DNA of 64,000 nucleotides from NCBI RefSeq assembly GCF_001999335.1, contig NZ_MLHS01000011.1, positions 1 through 64,000 of the forward strand. Reading direction: 5' to 3'. Source of the DNA: Rodentibacter sp. Ppn85. GTDB lineage: Bacteria; Pseudomonadota; Gammaproteobacteria; Enterobacterales; Pasteurellaceae. The notes beneath the pieces are model-generated. The model had not been told where the DNA came from. It ran no database searches and worked only from the letters and a program-made list of their open reading frames with translations. This document shows positions 1 through 9,403 of the stretch, one piece after another (the first letter of the stretch is position 1; the number at the start of each line of letters is the position of its first letter). The position numbers and the translations under genes were made by a program.

Positions 1-1
1 G

Positions 2-427
2 CTTTACCTTGATAGAAATAAAATCAGCAATATAGCCCCTTTAATTCATTTGGCCAAATTGCAAGAGCTTAGCCTTGAATCTAATAAAATCAGTGATATA
101 TCCGCTATTGCTCAACTCAATCAATTAGCCAAACTGAGCCTTATGGACAATAAAATTAGCAATATTACCCCCTTAGCTCACTTGACCCAATTAAAAGTGC
201 TTAGTCTTGACTTTAACAACATTACCGATATATCTCCTCTTGCTCGGCTTACTCAATTAACTACGCTTTACCTTGATAGAAATAAAGTTAGCAGTATTAG
301 CTCGTTAGCTCACTTAACTCAATTAAAAGTGCTTAGTCTTAATGAAAATCCACTACACCAACAAGATATTAACTGGTTACAATCTAAATTGCCAAATTGT
401 GAGATATATTTTAGCAATGAAAATTAA
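2..427 (+). CDS. Leucine-rich repeat protein, 3' part (5' end outside window)
   Basis: The frame is open from the first bases of the window, so this is the C-terminal ~141 residues of a longer protein. It consists of about six 22-residue leucine-rich repeats of the SDS22/internalin type (pattern L-x-x-L-x-x-L-x-L-x-x-N-x-I-x-D-I-x-P-L), then a short cap (NENPL...LPNCEIYF) and a TAA stop. The repeats are also visible in the DNA: the segment at position 1 recurs nearly unchanged at about 266. Such domains form curved protein-binding surfaces. The cellular location cannot be judged because the N-terminus is missing. A TTG at position 50 is an internal leucine codon, not a start. Confidence 0.8.
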   Translation, partial: LYLDRNKISNIAPLIHLAKLQELSLESNKISDISAIAQLNQLAKLSLMDNKISNITPLAHLTQLKVLSLDFNNITDISPLARLTQLTTLYLDRNKVSSISSLAHLTQLKVLSLNENPLHQQDINWLQSKLPNCEIYFSNEN

Positions 428-469
428 GCCTTTTAAGATTGTCAGAGTGGAATAGTGAGGAATTATAAC

Positions 470-556
470 GAGCGGAGCAGATTATTTAGTGGTTGCGTAG
501 CCGACAAATCACCGGCTACTCGAGATTTTTGGTGGTTTTACTATATCTGCTCGGTG
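470..556. other. Structured intergenic element, nested inverted repeats
   Basis: The 242-bp gap between the LRR gene and lyx holds an 8-bp outer stem (GAGCAGAT at 476-483 with ATCTGCTC at 546-553) enclosing a 7-bp hairpin (GTAGCCG at 498-504, CGGCTAC at 514-520). No U-tract follows, so it is not an obvious terminator. A 72-codon open frame across it has no recognisable product. It may be a small RNA or a remnant of mobile DNA. Confidence 0.35.
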
Positions 557-669
557 TATTTTTACATGATCATTAACAATTCAACCCAATCTATATTTTT
601 TAGTAACGCTTTTCATAAATCCTTAGTTTATGTATTTGTATGGTGGGTGTTTTCTTGTGTTGATGCAAA

Positions 670-2115
670 TTAATGTAATGTTTTTAGTGCCTCGACCAGG
701 CAAACATACTTAGCATATTTCTTTTGATATGCCCGATAATTATCGGGATTTGGATAAATTTTTCGCATGCTATCGGTTAATTTAATTGGATTTTCTACCG
801 TATGTATTGCCATTAGTGCTGCGCCTAAACAACCGGTTTCCTCTGTTGTAGGAATTTCCAATGTTATTCCTGTCAAGTCAGCGAGCATTTGTAGCCATAC
901 ATTCGATTTTGTCGGTCCTCCGGTAACTCTAAGAACATTGACATCAGGAAAGCGCTGTAACATTCGGTTTAAATGATACATTGCACTGAATAGTACACCT
1001 TCATAGACTGCTTGCATCAGGTGCATTTGAGTATGGTGAGATTGTATGCCGTAGAATCCTGCTTGCATTCCGAGCCCTGCATTAGAACCGTATAGGAAAG
1101 GAACAAATAATATAGTGCTTGAGGCTGGCGGTAATTGTTCGATGCCTTTATTAATTTGGTTATAATCTAGCTTCCAGTGTTTGATAAACCATTCTAGATT
1201 ACCGGCGGATGTCGGGCTGGCTTCGTGTACCAAGAATTTTCCTTTTTCCGCATAACGCCCATAAACAAAGGGAATAGTTTGGTTCCGATCGATATGATCC
1301 GTAACACCGCTGACTACTGACCAAGTTCCTAAAACTACATTAAGTTTTTTCTCATCATCCAATCCGGCACAAAGTGCGGTAGAAATTACATCAAATAATC
1401 CGCCTACTACCGGTGTACCTTTTATTAAACACGATAATTCGGCCGCTTCAGGGGTCACATAACCTGCTACTTGATCCGGTGCGATAATAGGTGGCATCTT
1501 CTCAAGAATGCCGGACAGTCCAAGGATTTCTGCAAGTTCATTTTCATATTTACCGCTTTCCATATTATATAAATTGGATTCGGAAATATTGGTTTCTTCA
1601 CAATATAACTCACCGGTTAAACAAAAACGAAGATAATCGTGCGACATCAATATTGAACTGATTTTCGTATAGCGCTCAGGCTCATTTTCTTTTATCCAAC
1701 GTAAAATGGAAACAGGATGTCCGGTCCATAACGTTTGTCGGGTGATCGGGTAGAGTTTTTCCGGTATCCCTTCTTGTTGCCATTGACGCACGATATTTAA
1801 TGAGCGTTGATCGGAAGATAGGACCGCTCTACCAAGCGGTTTTTTTTGTTTATCTAATAAAAACACACCTTTTCCTTGGGCGGAAATGCCGACCCCTTTA
1901 ATTTGTTTTGGGTTAACCTTACTCTCTCTTATTGTTTGTCGTATGACTTCAGCACAAGTTAGCCATAATTGTGGCATATCTCGTTCTGCATAGCCTGCTT
2001 TTTCACTGATGACTTCAATATTTTTACGTATGCAAGCGGACATATTGCCCTGTTGATCGAATAATGCAGCTTTAATAAAGGTTCCCCCGCAATCGATGCC
2101 AAGATAATAATTCAT
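670..2115 (-). CDS. lyx: L-xylulokinase (FGGY family carbohydrate kinase)
   Basis: This 481-residue FGGY kinase phosphorylates L-xylulose with ATP in the cytoplasm. The N-terminal phosphate-binding motif GIDCGGTFIKAAL is at residues 6-18, followed by the ISAQGKG stretch; the second actin-like domain has VLGTWSVVSG and VTGGPTKSNVW. The sequence closely recalls H. influenzae Lyx (HI1027), including DCGGTFIKAA, YAERDM and EETNISESN. It is the last gene of the minus-strand island, 12 bp after the lactonase gene. In H. influenzae lyx sits directly in the yiaKLMNO cluster; here an ABC transporter and a lactonase intervene. Glycerol kinase or xylulokinase are less likely given the context. Confidence 0.85.
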   Translation of the reverse strand: MNYYLGIDCGGTFIKAALFDQQGNMSACIRKNIEVISEKAGYAERDMPQLWLTCAEVIRQTIRESKVNPKQIKGVGISAQGKGVFLLDKQKKPLGRAVLSSDQRSLNIVRQWQQEGIPEKLYPITRQTLWTGHPVSILRWIKENEPERYTKISSILMSHDYLRFCLTGELYCEETNISESNLYNMESGKYENELAEILGLSGILEKMPPIIAPDQVAGYVTPEAAELSCLIKGTPVVGGLFDVISTALCAGLDDEKKLNVVLGTWSVVSGVTDHIDRNQTIPFVYGRYAEKGKFLVHEASPTSAGNLEWFIKHWKLDYNQINKGIEQLPPASSTILFVPFLYGSNAGLGMQAGFYGIQSHHTQMHLMQAVYEGVLFSAMYHLNRMLQRFPDVNVLRVTGGPTKSNVWLQMLADLTGITLEIPTTEETGCLGAALMAIHTVENPIKLTDSMRKIYPNPDNYRAYQKKYAKYVCLVEALKTLH

Positions 2116-2127
2116 GCCGATTCCTTA

Positions 2128-3015
2128 TTATTCAATAGTTAGTCTGTATAAGCTGTTGCTTGAGGTGATAAACAATGTTTTTTGATTATCCCCAAAAGTG
2201 CAGTTTGAAGTAGTTTTACCTACAATAAAACGCCCTAAATACGTTCCATCTGATAATAAAACGAGAATTCCGTTTTCACAGCTGCAATATATAACGCCCT
2301 GTTTGTCAATTTGTAAACCATCCGGAATACCCGGATTAATTTCTGCTACATTACGGCGGTTTTTTAAACGTTTTCCTTCCACATCAAAAACAACTAAATG
2401 ATGCAATCCTTCTTTTGCAAATTCAACAATGGACATATCGGCAACAAAGAGTTGTTTTTCATCCTGCGAGAATGCTAAACCATTCGGACGCATGACATTA
2501 AAAGTAGCAATATTGATTTCATCTGTTTTAGGATCGTAACAATAAACATAGCAACCGATAATTTCACTTGGCGATTTTTTTCCCTCTGCATCACTTAAAA
2601 TACCGTATGGTGGATCGGTAAACCAAATTGTACCATCGGATTTTACGACAAGATCATTTGGGGAATTGAAACGTTTTCCTTCCAGCTTATCTACTAAAAT
2701 TTGTACATTACCTTGTTTATCGGTTTTACTGATTGCTCGTCTGCCATGTTCGCAAGTAATTAGATTTCCTTCCATATCAAGGGTATTACCGTTAGCGAAA
2801 TAAGACGGTGAACGTAATACTTGTGTACCGTCTTGTTTTGTCCAACGATACAGGGTATTACCTTTCACATCACTAAAAATGACAGCTTGTTGTTGGGCTA
2901 ACCAAATAGGGCCTTCTGCCCAGACTGCATTAGAGAAAAGCTCATCCAGTTGGAATTTTGTGCCAACTAAAGTGTAGAAACGTTCGTCATAAATTTCAGT
3001 TGTCAATATTGCCAT
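2128..3015 (-). CDS. SMP-30/gluconolactonase/LRE family protein
   Basis: A 295-residue six-bladed beta-propeller lactonase of the SMP-30 family, expected to hydrolyse a sugar-acid lactone using a bound divalent metal. Family marks are AEGPIW near residue 34 (metal-binding Glu), SPNDLVVKSDGTIWFTDPPYG, MRPNGLAFS and PDGLQIDKQG. The frame continues upstream to 3093, but the start at 3015 is preferred: it has AGGA 9 bases upstream, and the extension would run through a USS (ACCGCACTT near 3090). It lies between lyx and the ABC binding-protein gene, suggesting that the imported sugar or sugar acid passes through a lactone. The exact substrate is unknown. Confidence 0.8.
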   Translation of the reverse strand: MAILTTEIYDERFYTLVGTKFQLDELFSNAVWAEGPIWLAQQQAVIFSDVKGNTLYRWTKQDGTQVLRSPSYFANGNTLDMEGNLITCEHGRRAISKTDKQGNVQILVDKLEGKRFNSPNDLVVKSDGTIWFTDPPYGILSDAEGKKSPSEIIGCYVYCYDPKTDEINIATFNVMRPNGLAFSQDEKQLFVADMSIVEFAKEGLHHLVVFDVEGKRLKNRRNVAEINPGIPDGLQIDKQGVIYCSCENGILVLLSDGTYLGRFIVGKTTSNCTFGDNQKTLFITSSNSLYRLTIE

Positions 3016-3148
3016 ATATATTGTTCCTAACGGTTTTTTATCTGTAAAACAGAAGGGGAGGATATAGAAAAACACAACGATTTTTGACCGCACTTTATCC
3101 TTATCCCATTTTATTTAGGATTCTTTCCTTCTATTGAACAACTTTTCT

Positions 3149-4258
3149 TTATTTCACACCCCAAATGGTTTTATAAGCTTCTTTATAACCGTTTTGTGGG
3201 TCATAAAGATTTTTATCACCACCGTCAAAAGCAACATTTTCTTGAATAACAAGATGTGCCGGTGTGATATAACCGGATGGTTTTTGTTTAGAGAAGGCAC
3301 GGTTTAATTCATCAACCAATTGCCAACCGTGTAAATTAAGTGGTTCCGGTACGGTAGCGAACTGTTTATCATTATTACGAATACGTTGATAAGCTGTCAC
3401 GGAACCATCTCCGGCAGAAATGTTATATGGCATTTCCCCTTTATTGGCGGAACGTAATGAAGGTGACATAAAATCGAAGTATAGGTCGTTGATCGCTAAT
3501 GTATATTGCAAGTCATCACCATATTTTTGCAATAGACTGAACGTTAGACTAGGCATGCGGCTAGAGGTGTCTGCTAACGGCGTATCGATAAATTCTAATA
3601 CTTTACAATCTTGGCATTTTTCAATAACCTCTTTCATCACATTAGCTTTACGCAAAGCGATTTCATATAACGAATCGGTCAGAATCACGACTTTTGCTTT
3701 TCCATCAGATTTTGCCACTGCTTGTAGAGCGGATAGTCTGGCGATTTCATCAGAGTCAGAGGTTACATTATAGAAAATATTGTATTTGTCATCGGGACCG
3801 GGGTGTGGAGAGGCGTGCCATGCCACTAAAGTAATACCGTTTTTACTTGCTTTTTGTAGTGGAATCTTTGCCACATTTGGATTCCAACCACCAATAACAA
3901 TAGCATCCGGTTTTTTTGCAATAGCTTGATTTAACGCGGCTAATTGGTTATTTACCGTACCTGCACCATCCAATACATCAAATTTCCAACCGGCAACGTT
4001 TGAGGCTTCTTTCATGCCGTCAATTACTCCTAAAACACCACCGTTTTTCATATCAGATGCGATAAAGATAATGCTTTTACCTTGTTGTAGTTGAGGACCT
4101 GTTGTCGGACCATCCCACTTTTCCTGTTTTGCGGTTGCTGCTGCTACTTGTTTTTTAGCATCTTCAACGAAGGGATCATTAGCTAGTGCATTGTTTATGA
4201 AAGAAATTGCAGCAAATGTAGCGATTGCAGTTAAGGTTTGACGAAAAAAATGTTTCAT
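3149..4258 (-). CDS. Sugar ABC transporter substrate-binding protein (ribose/RbsB-like)
   Basis: A 369-residue periplasmic binding protein of the type-1 (RbsB/YtfQ) fold. It has a signal peptide (residues 1-26, MKHFFRQT then a hydrophobic run ending in NALA) and family segments IIFIASDMKNGGVLGVIDGMKEAS and KKPDAIVIGGWNPN. It captures the sugar for the permease and ATPase encoded just upstream. Gene order on the minus strand is ATPase, permease, binding protein, with 17 bp between permease and this gene, so it is one operon that continues into the lactonase and lyx. The substrate is probably a pentose, an aldonate or its lactone. Confidence 0.85.
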   Translation of the reverse strand: MKHFFRQTLTAIATFAAISFINNALANDPFVEDAKKQVAAATAKQEKWDGPTTGPQLQQGKSIIFIASDMKNGGVLGVIDGMKEASNVAGWKFDVLDGAGTVNNQLAALNQAIAKKPDAIVIGGWNPNVAKIPLQKASKNGITLVAWHASPHPGPDDKYNIFYNVTSDSDEIARLSALQAVAKSDGKAKVVILTDSLYEIALRKANVMKEVIEKCQDCKVLEFIDTPLADTSSRMPSLTFSLLQKYGDDLQYTLAINDLYFDFMSPSLRSANKGEMPYNISAGDGSVTAYQRIRNNDKQFATVPEPLNLHGWQLVDELNRAFSKQKPSGYITPAHLVIQENVAFDGGDKNLYDPQNGYKEAYKTIWGVK

Positions 4259-4275
4259 AGAGGGCTCCCCTTGAG

Positions 4276-5322
4276 TTAGTTAGACACTTTCTTTTGGATA
4301 GATTTTTGGTTAAGCAAGCGTTTACGTTGTGCATAGCCTGCAATAGTGATGGATAACAAGAGTGTTGCGCCATTAAATAATGGTTCAACCCAGAATGCAC
4401 CGCCAAATTGCTGAATACCTGAAATACCAATTGCGAGTATTGCGATACCGACAACCGTTCCCCACACATTAATTCGGCCCGGTCGGATAGTAGTACTTCC
4501 TAAAAAAGCACCAACTAAGGCTGGTAACAGGTAGTCCATTCCCACACTAGCTTGACCGACTCCTTGTTGTGCAGAGATCAGCACGCCGGTAAATGCGGTG
4601 AGAACACTGGATACAACGAAAGGTACAATCGTATATTTTTTGATATTAATTCCGTTGAGGCGGGCCGCTGTCGGATTTGCCCCTACCGCATACATACAGC
4701 GTCCGGTTGGTGTATGTTCGGTGATAAGCCACATAATAACGGCGACGATTAATACGTAGAAGGCTGAAATCGGAATTCCAAAAATTTCCGTGCTGTTTAG
4801 TGCAATAAAGCCGTCCGGTAGATCACCGACAATTTGTCGCCCGCCCGAATGCCATAATGCCACGGCGTACAATACAGTGCCGGAGCCGAGTGTAGCCACA
4901 AAACTGTCAATATCGGCTAAAGCGACCAAAATACCGTTTAACAAACCGTAAAGGGCGGCAATGGCTAACACGATCAGAATAGCCACAGGCCAAGAAAAAC
5001 CGAATTGTACCTGTAAAGTGATGGCCAAAATATGCCATAGCACGATGCCGAAACCCACGTTTAAGTCGATTTTCCCGACAATCATTGTTGTTGTCGCGGC
5101 TAATGCGAGTAAAGCAATTTTGGATTTACTTTCCAAAATAGCGTTTAAAGTGAGCATTGATGCAAAAGAATCGGTAGTAAGTGAGAAAATAATCACTAAT
5201 AACACACAAAGCCAGAGTAATCCATAACGAGTTAGCATTTGTGTAAACCACGCTATAAAACCATCACGGGAAATAGATACCGGTTGTTCAAGTGCGGTCG
5301 ATTTTATATTAGTTTGAGCCAT
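4276..5322 (-). CDS. Sugar ABC transporter permease (RbsC family)
   Basis: A 348-residue inner-membrane permease of the RbsC/BPD_transp_2 family with about ten hydrophobic segments. Typical landmarks are LNVGFGIVLWHI in the middle, the conserved NGILVALADIDSFVATLGSGTVLYA segment, the cytoplasmic loop TGRCMYAVGANPTAARLNGI, and LVGAFLGSTTIRPGRINVWGTVVG. It forms the translocation channel with the ATPase encoded upstream and receives sugar from the binding protein encoded downstream. The start at 5322 follows a purine-rich GGAGG-like stretch. Substrate specificity cannot be read from the sequence. Confidence 0.87.
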   Translation of the reverse strand: MAQTNIKSTALEQPVSISRDGFIAWFTQMLTRYGLLWLCVLLVIIFSLTTDSFASMLTLNAILESKSKIALLALAATTTMIVGKIDLNVGFGIVLWHILAITLQVQFGFSWPVAILIVLAIAALYGLLNGILVALADIDSFVATLGSGTVLYAVALWHSGGRQIVGDLPDGFIALNSTEIFGIPISAFYVLIVAVIMWLITEHTPTGRCMYAVGANPTAARLNGINIKKYTIVPFVVSSVLTAFTGVLISAQQGVGQASVGMDYLLPALVGAFLGSTTIRPGRINVWGTVVGIAILAIGISGIQQFGGAFWVEPLFNGATLLLSITIAGYAQRKRLLNQKSIQKKVSN

Positions 5323-5382
5323 ACAGCCTCCAAAGAAAATATAAGGGGATTGAACGGGAAAATTCTCACCCTGAATTTATTT

Positions 5383-6897
5383 TTATGCGGCTTTAGATTG
5401 GGAATCAGAAGCCAATGCAAGTAAATTAGCAAACGTAATCTGTTCGTTTTTTAATTCGCCGGCAATATCACCACGGTTAAATATTAGTACCCGATTACAT
5501 AAATGGGCAATTTCTTCAAAATCAGTGGAAATCACGATAATTGCAATGCCTTCACCAAGCGCTTTATTGAGTAAATCGTAAATTTCTGCACGGGCACCTA
5601 CATCGACTCCGGCTGTTGGGTCTTCTAAAATTAGGATTGGAGTATTTAGATGCATCCAACGTGCCAATACAATTTTTTGTTGATTACCGCCGGATAATGC
5701 ACTGGTATCAATAAATAGGTTCTTCGGACGAATATCGAATAATTGGAATTTGAACCAACTCTCTCTTAACTCGTCTTTGCGTTTATACCATTCGAGTGGA
5801 GAGTGACCGCTTAAAACCGGATTAATAAACAGATTTTCAGTCGTCGTTCTGTTCATAAAGACACTTTCGTGAGTACGATCACCGGCAACTAGAGAGAGGC
5901 CTTTATAAATCGCATCTTGCGGAGAGTCTGCCAGATAAGGTTTATTATCCAAATAAATTGAACCTTGATCTAAATTGCGTAATCCGAACAGCAAACGACC
6001 GATTTCTTCCTGACCTGCGCCGCGTAACCCGGCTAATGCAATCATTTCGCCTTTATGTAAATTAAAGGATACCGGGCCGGTATCACCGACAACTACGTGA
6101 TCTAATCGTAGAATTTCATCAGTGTTCTCCGGGAGAGGAATGCGTTGTTTACCACGACTTTCTTCACCAACAATAGCTTTTACCAAACCTTTTACGTCAT
6201 AGTCTTTTGTTGCACCTTCTGCGACAGGAAAGCCATCTCGCATTACTAAAATACGATCAGATATAGCAATAACCTCATCTAAACGGTGGGTTACATACAC
6301 CATGCCCACACCTTGTTCCCGTAAACGGTTTAATACAACAAATAAATGTTCTACATCGCTTGCCGGTAGAGAGGCAGTCGGTTCGTCTAAAATTAAAACT
6401 TCGGCATTGACTGCAATTGCTCGGGCAATGGCGAGCAGCGCTTTTTCAGTTCTGCTAAGATCAAAAACACGAGTATCGGCAGATAATTTAATGCCGACAT
6501 AATCCAATGCCTGCTGGGCCTGTTTGTGGATTTTTGCCCAATCAATCAAACCGAAACGACGTGGAAATCCCATAACAAATGCCATATTTTCTGCAATAGT
6601 CATCCACTCGATTAAGCCGAGATCCTGATGGATAAAAGCGATAGGCTGTTTATTAGAATTAGAAAGAGATTGTGCGGATTGAATTTTCTGATTATTGAAT
6701 AAAATTTCACCTTCATCACAATTGTGGATACCGGCCAAAATTTTGATTAAGGTAGATTTTCCGGCACCATTTTCACCCAATAGCGCCACGATCTCCCCTT
6801 TATGAATATCAAGACTGACATCATTAACCGCAATGTTTCCACCAAAGCGCTTAATAATATGCTGCATACTTAATATCGGTTGTGTGTTTGAAGTCAT
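5383..6897 (-). CDS. Sugar ABC transporter ATP-binding protein (RbsA family)
   Basis: A 504-residue tandem-NBD ATPase that powers the sugar importer. NBD1 has Walker A GENGAGKST (about residues 42-50), the signature-like LSRTEKALLAIARA and Walker B LILDEPTASLP. NBD2 has the degenerate P-loop LAGLRGAGQEEIG usual for RbsA, the signature LSGGNQQKIVLARW and LILEDPTAGVDVGA. It is the first gene of the ABC-lactonase-lyx operon; the 169 bp upstream separate it from yiaO and hold a hairpin and a USS (6962). Confidence 0.88.
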   Translation of the reverse strand: MTSNTQPILSMQHIIKRFGGNIAVNDVSLDIHKGEIVALLGENGAGKSTLIKILAGIHNCDEGEILFNNQKIQSAQSLSNSNKQPIAFIHQDLGLIEWMTIAENMAFVMGFPRRFGLIDWAKIHKQAQQALDYVGIKLSADTRVFDLSRTEKALLAIARAIAVNAEVLILDEPTASLPASDVEHLFVVLNRLREQGVGMVYVTHRLDEVIAISDRILVMRDGFPVAEGATKDYDVKGLVKAIVGEESRGKQRIPLPENTDEILRLDHVVVGDTGPVSFNLHKGEMIALAGLRGAGQEEIGRLLFGLRNLDQGSIYLDNKPYLADSPQDAIYKGLSLVAGDRTHESVFMNRTTTENLFINPVLSGHSPLEWYKRKDELRESWFKFQLFDIRPKNLFIDTSALSGGNQQKIVLARWMHLNTPILILEDPTAGVDVGARAEIYDLLNKALGEGIAIIVISTDFEEIAHLCNRVLIFNRGDIAGELKNEQITFANLLALASDSQSKAA

Positions 6898-7002
6898 ATT
6901 TCCTCCATTTGAGGAATAAGTAACAAATATAAATCCAACTCGTACTTACTTATCGTGTAGAAAAGTGCGGTTGTTTTTTCAATAGTTTTAAAATTTAACG
7001 TT

Positions 7003-7036
7003 AGTGTGATGCCCAAACAGAAAACCGCATCACACT
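7003..7036 (-). terminator. Hairpin downstream of yiaO, possible terminator
   Basis: A perfect 10-bp stem (AGTGTGATGC with GCATCACACT) lies about 30 bp after the yiaO stop on the minus strand. No long U-run follows, so it may be a weak terminator or an mRNA-stabilising hairpin between the TRAP operon and the ABC operon. Confidence 0.4.
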
Positions 7037-7066
7037 GGAATTTATATTAAATTTTAGGATACGGGA

Positions 7067-8050
7067 TTATTGAGCCAATGCATCAATTTTATTGACTAAA
7101 TCGTCACCATGTTTCTCAATGAAGGATTTACGAACATCAGCTTCAATTACCGCTTTGAATGGTGCATTATCCACATTATCAATTACTTCGATACCGGCTT
7201 TACGTAATTTTTCCACGATGTCTTTTTCGTTTTGTACGTTCAGATCTCGTTGATACTTTCCCGCTTCTTTGGCTGAATCCAAAATTGCTTGTTGCAATTC
7301 AGGCGATAAGCTGTCGAATTTGGCTTTGTTCATTACTACGATGAGCGGAGTATAGCCGTGATTAGTTAAACTTAAGTATTTTTGTACTTCATAAAGTTTT
7401 ACCGACCAGAAAATACCGATTGGATGTTCTTGGGCATCTACAGCACGGGTTTCAAGCGCGGTGTAAAGCTCTGATAATGGCATTGGTACAGGATTACCGC
7501 CTAACAAACTAAATGCTTGAATATACATTGGGTTTTGATTGGTACGTATTTTTAATCCTTTAATATCTTCCGGTTTATTAACAGGATGTTTAGAATTGGA
7601 AAATGCACGGAAACCGACATCCCAAAAAGCAAGTCCTTTTAATCCCTGTGCTTCGAGAGCTTTTAATAAATCTTGACCGATTTCACCGTCCAACACTTTA
7701 TAGACGTGTTGACGGTCTTTAAAAATAAAAGGAATGTCAATAACGTTTAATTTGGGTTCTAATCCGGTAAAGTTCGGTGAACCGGACATTTCCAAATCAA
7801 TTGTACCGCCGCGTACAGCACTGATCATGGTTTGAGCATTGCCTAATGTACTGTCCGGGAAAAGGCTAAGTTTAAGTTCATTTTTTGTTTTTTCTTTTAA
7901 TAATTCATTGAATTTTTTGGCTGCGATATGTTGAGTATCACTGCGTGGTGCTTCATAACCGAAACGTAGTGTCGTTGAGGCACTTGCTCTGTCGGCAAAT
8001 ACAGCCATCCCCGCTATCAAGATTAAGGTTTTTAGATTGAAAAATCTCAT
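7067..8050 (-). CDS. yiaO: TRAP transporter periplasmic binding subunit (DctP family, YiaO-like)
   Basis: A 327-residue TRAP solute receptor with a signal peptide (to about residue 24, ending in RASA) and the family pattern TLRFGYEAPRSDTQHIAA. It has the substrate-carboxylate-binding region LKIRTNQNPMYIQAF around residue 168, where an Arg normally salt-bridges the acid, and PVPMPLSELYTALETRAVDAQEHP. It delivers 2,3-diketo-L-gulonate or a related sugar acid to YiaMN. It is the third TRAP gene, following yiaM and yiaN, 72 bp after yiaN. Confidence 0.85.
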   Translation of the reverse strand: MRFFNLKTLILIAGMAVFADRASASTTLRFGYEAPRSDTQHIAAKKFNELLKEKTKNELKLSLFPDSTLGNAQTMISAVRGGTIDLEMSGSPNFTGLEPKLNVIDIPFIFKDRQHVYKVLDGEIGQDLLKALEAQGLKGLAFWDVGFRAFSNSKHPVNKPEDIKGLKIRTNQNPMYIQAFSLLGGNPVPMPLSELYTALETRAVDAQEHPIGIFWSVKLYEVQKYLSLTNHGYTPLIVVMNKAKFDSLSPELQQAILDSAKEAGKYQRDLNVQNEKDIVEKLRKAGIEVIDNVDNAPFKAVIEADVRKSFIEKHGDDLVNKIDALAQ

Positions 8051-8122
8051 ATTGTTTCTCCTATAGAAATTAAGCGTTTTTCAATGCTGCCATAAGCGGT
8101 TTATGACAACGTTATTTTAATT

Positions 8123-9403
8123 TTATGCAGACATCCAATTGAGAGGTTTGATAATTAATGATGGTACAAAGATAAAAATAAATAGTAATGCGATCATCAT
8201 TAACAAATAAGGTAGAACTCCTTTGGCAGCCTGCTCGAAAGGCAATTTTGATATGCCGGTAATTACATTGAGTACATTACCTACAGGCGGTGTGATCAGC
8301 CCGATAGAAGTATTCAGAATGAACAGTACCCCAAAATATATAGGATCAATTCCAGCTTCCTCAATTAACGGCATTAATACTGGAGTCAGAATTAACACGG
8401 TTGGCGTTAAATCCATTACCATACCAATAACAAATACGGCAATCATAATGACGATTAATAGAATAGTTGGATTATCGATAAGTGGTTCTAACAATTCCGT
8501 CATAGCCTGAGGAAGTTCGGCAACAGTGATTAACCAACCGGTAACGTTTGCAGCTGCGACTAGGAACATGACGACTGCCGTTGTTTTTGCTGCAGCTAGA
8601 ATGACAGGATAGAGTTCCTTAAGTTTTAACTCGCGATAAATGAACATTGACACTAATAAGGCATAGAATGCCGCTACTGCACCGGCTTCAGTTGGGGTAA
8701 ACATACCGGAACGGAATCCGCCGATAATAATGACCGGTAACATAAGCGCCCAGATACTGTTTTTGAAAGAAATACAAAGTTCTTCTCGAGTTGCTTTAGA
8801 AAATGTCATTAAATCCAAGCGTTTTGCTTGCCACCACCATAGTGCGGCAAGACATACCCCCATCAAAATACCGGGGAAAATACCGGCTAAAAATAATTTA
8901 GTGATAGATACGCCGCTTGCAACCCCAAAGATAATAAATGGAATTGACGGCGGAATAATTGGTGCAATAATTCCCGCTGTACCGATTAAGCCTGCCGATT
9001 TATCTACCGGATATCCGGTAGTTTTCATCATCGGTAGTAACATTGCCGCAACCGCAGCTGTATCCGCTACTGCAGAGCCGGAAAGACTCGCCATGATCAT
9101 TGCGGCAAGAATAGCTACGAATCCTAGTCCTCCGCGTTTATGACCGACCAGTTTCATTGGTAAATCGATAATTCGCTTGGATAAACCGCCTTCATTCATA
9201 ATTTCACCGGCAAGAATGAAGAATGGAATTGCCATTAAAGAAAAACTGTCCGCACCACTAACGATTTGTTGGGCAAGAATTTGGGCGTCAAATAAATCCA
9301 AATGTACCATCAGGGCGATACCACATACCAACAAAGAGAATGCCACGGGAATACCGAGCAGAATTGAACCCAGTAAAACAGAAAGGAAAATTACGACGGT
9401 CAT
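8123..9403 (-). CDS. yiaN: TRAP transporter large permease (DctM family, YiaN-like)
   Basis: A 426-residue DctM-type protein with about 11-12 membrane segments. Family landmarks are AIPFFILAGEIMNEGGLSKRI near residue 57, MASLSGSAVADTAAVAAMLLPMM, IIPPSIPFIIFG, MFTPTEAGAVAAFYA and IGLITPPVGNVLNV. It is the Na+-coupled channel subunit for sugar-acid uptake. Its start overlaps the end of yiaM by 4 bp, indicating translational coupling. Confidence 0.9.
   Translation of the reverse strand: MTVVIFLSVLLGSILLGIPVAFSLLVCGIALMVHLDLFDAQILAQQIVSGADSFSLMAIPFFILAGEIMNEGGLSKRIIDLPMKLVGHKRGGLGFVAILAAMIMASLSGSAVADTAAVAAMLLPMMKTTGYPVDKSAGLIGTAGIIAPIIPPSIPFIIFGVASGVSITKLFLAGIFPGILMGVCLAALWWWQAKRLDLMTFSKATREELCISFKNSIWALMLPVIIIGGFRSGMFTPTEAGAVAAFYALLVSMFIYRELKLKELYPVILAAAKTTAVVMFLVAAANVTGWLITVAELPQAMTELLEPLIDNPTILLIVIMIAVFVIGMVMDLTPTVLILTPVLMPLIEEAGIDPIYFGVLFILNTSIGLITPPVGNVLNVITGISKLPFEQAAKGVLPYLLMMIALLFIFIFVPSLIIKPLNWMSA

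Noticed and set aside
455-673. 72-codon plus-strand frame downstream of the LRR gene
   Set aside because: No recognisable product, poor start context, and it crosses the nested hairpins; treated as non-coding.
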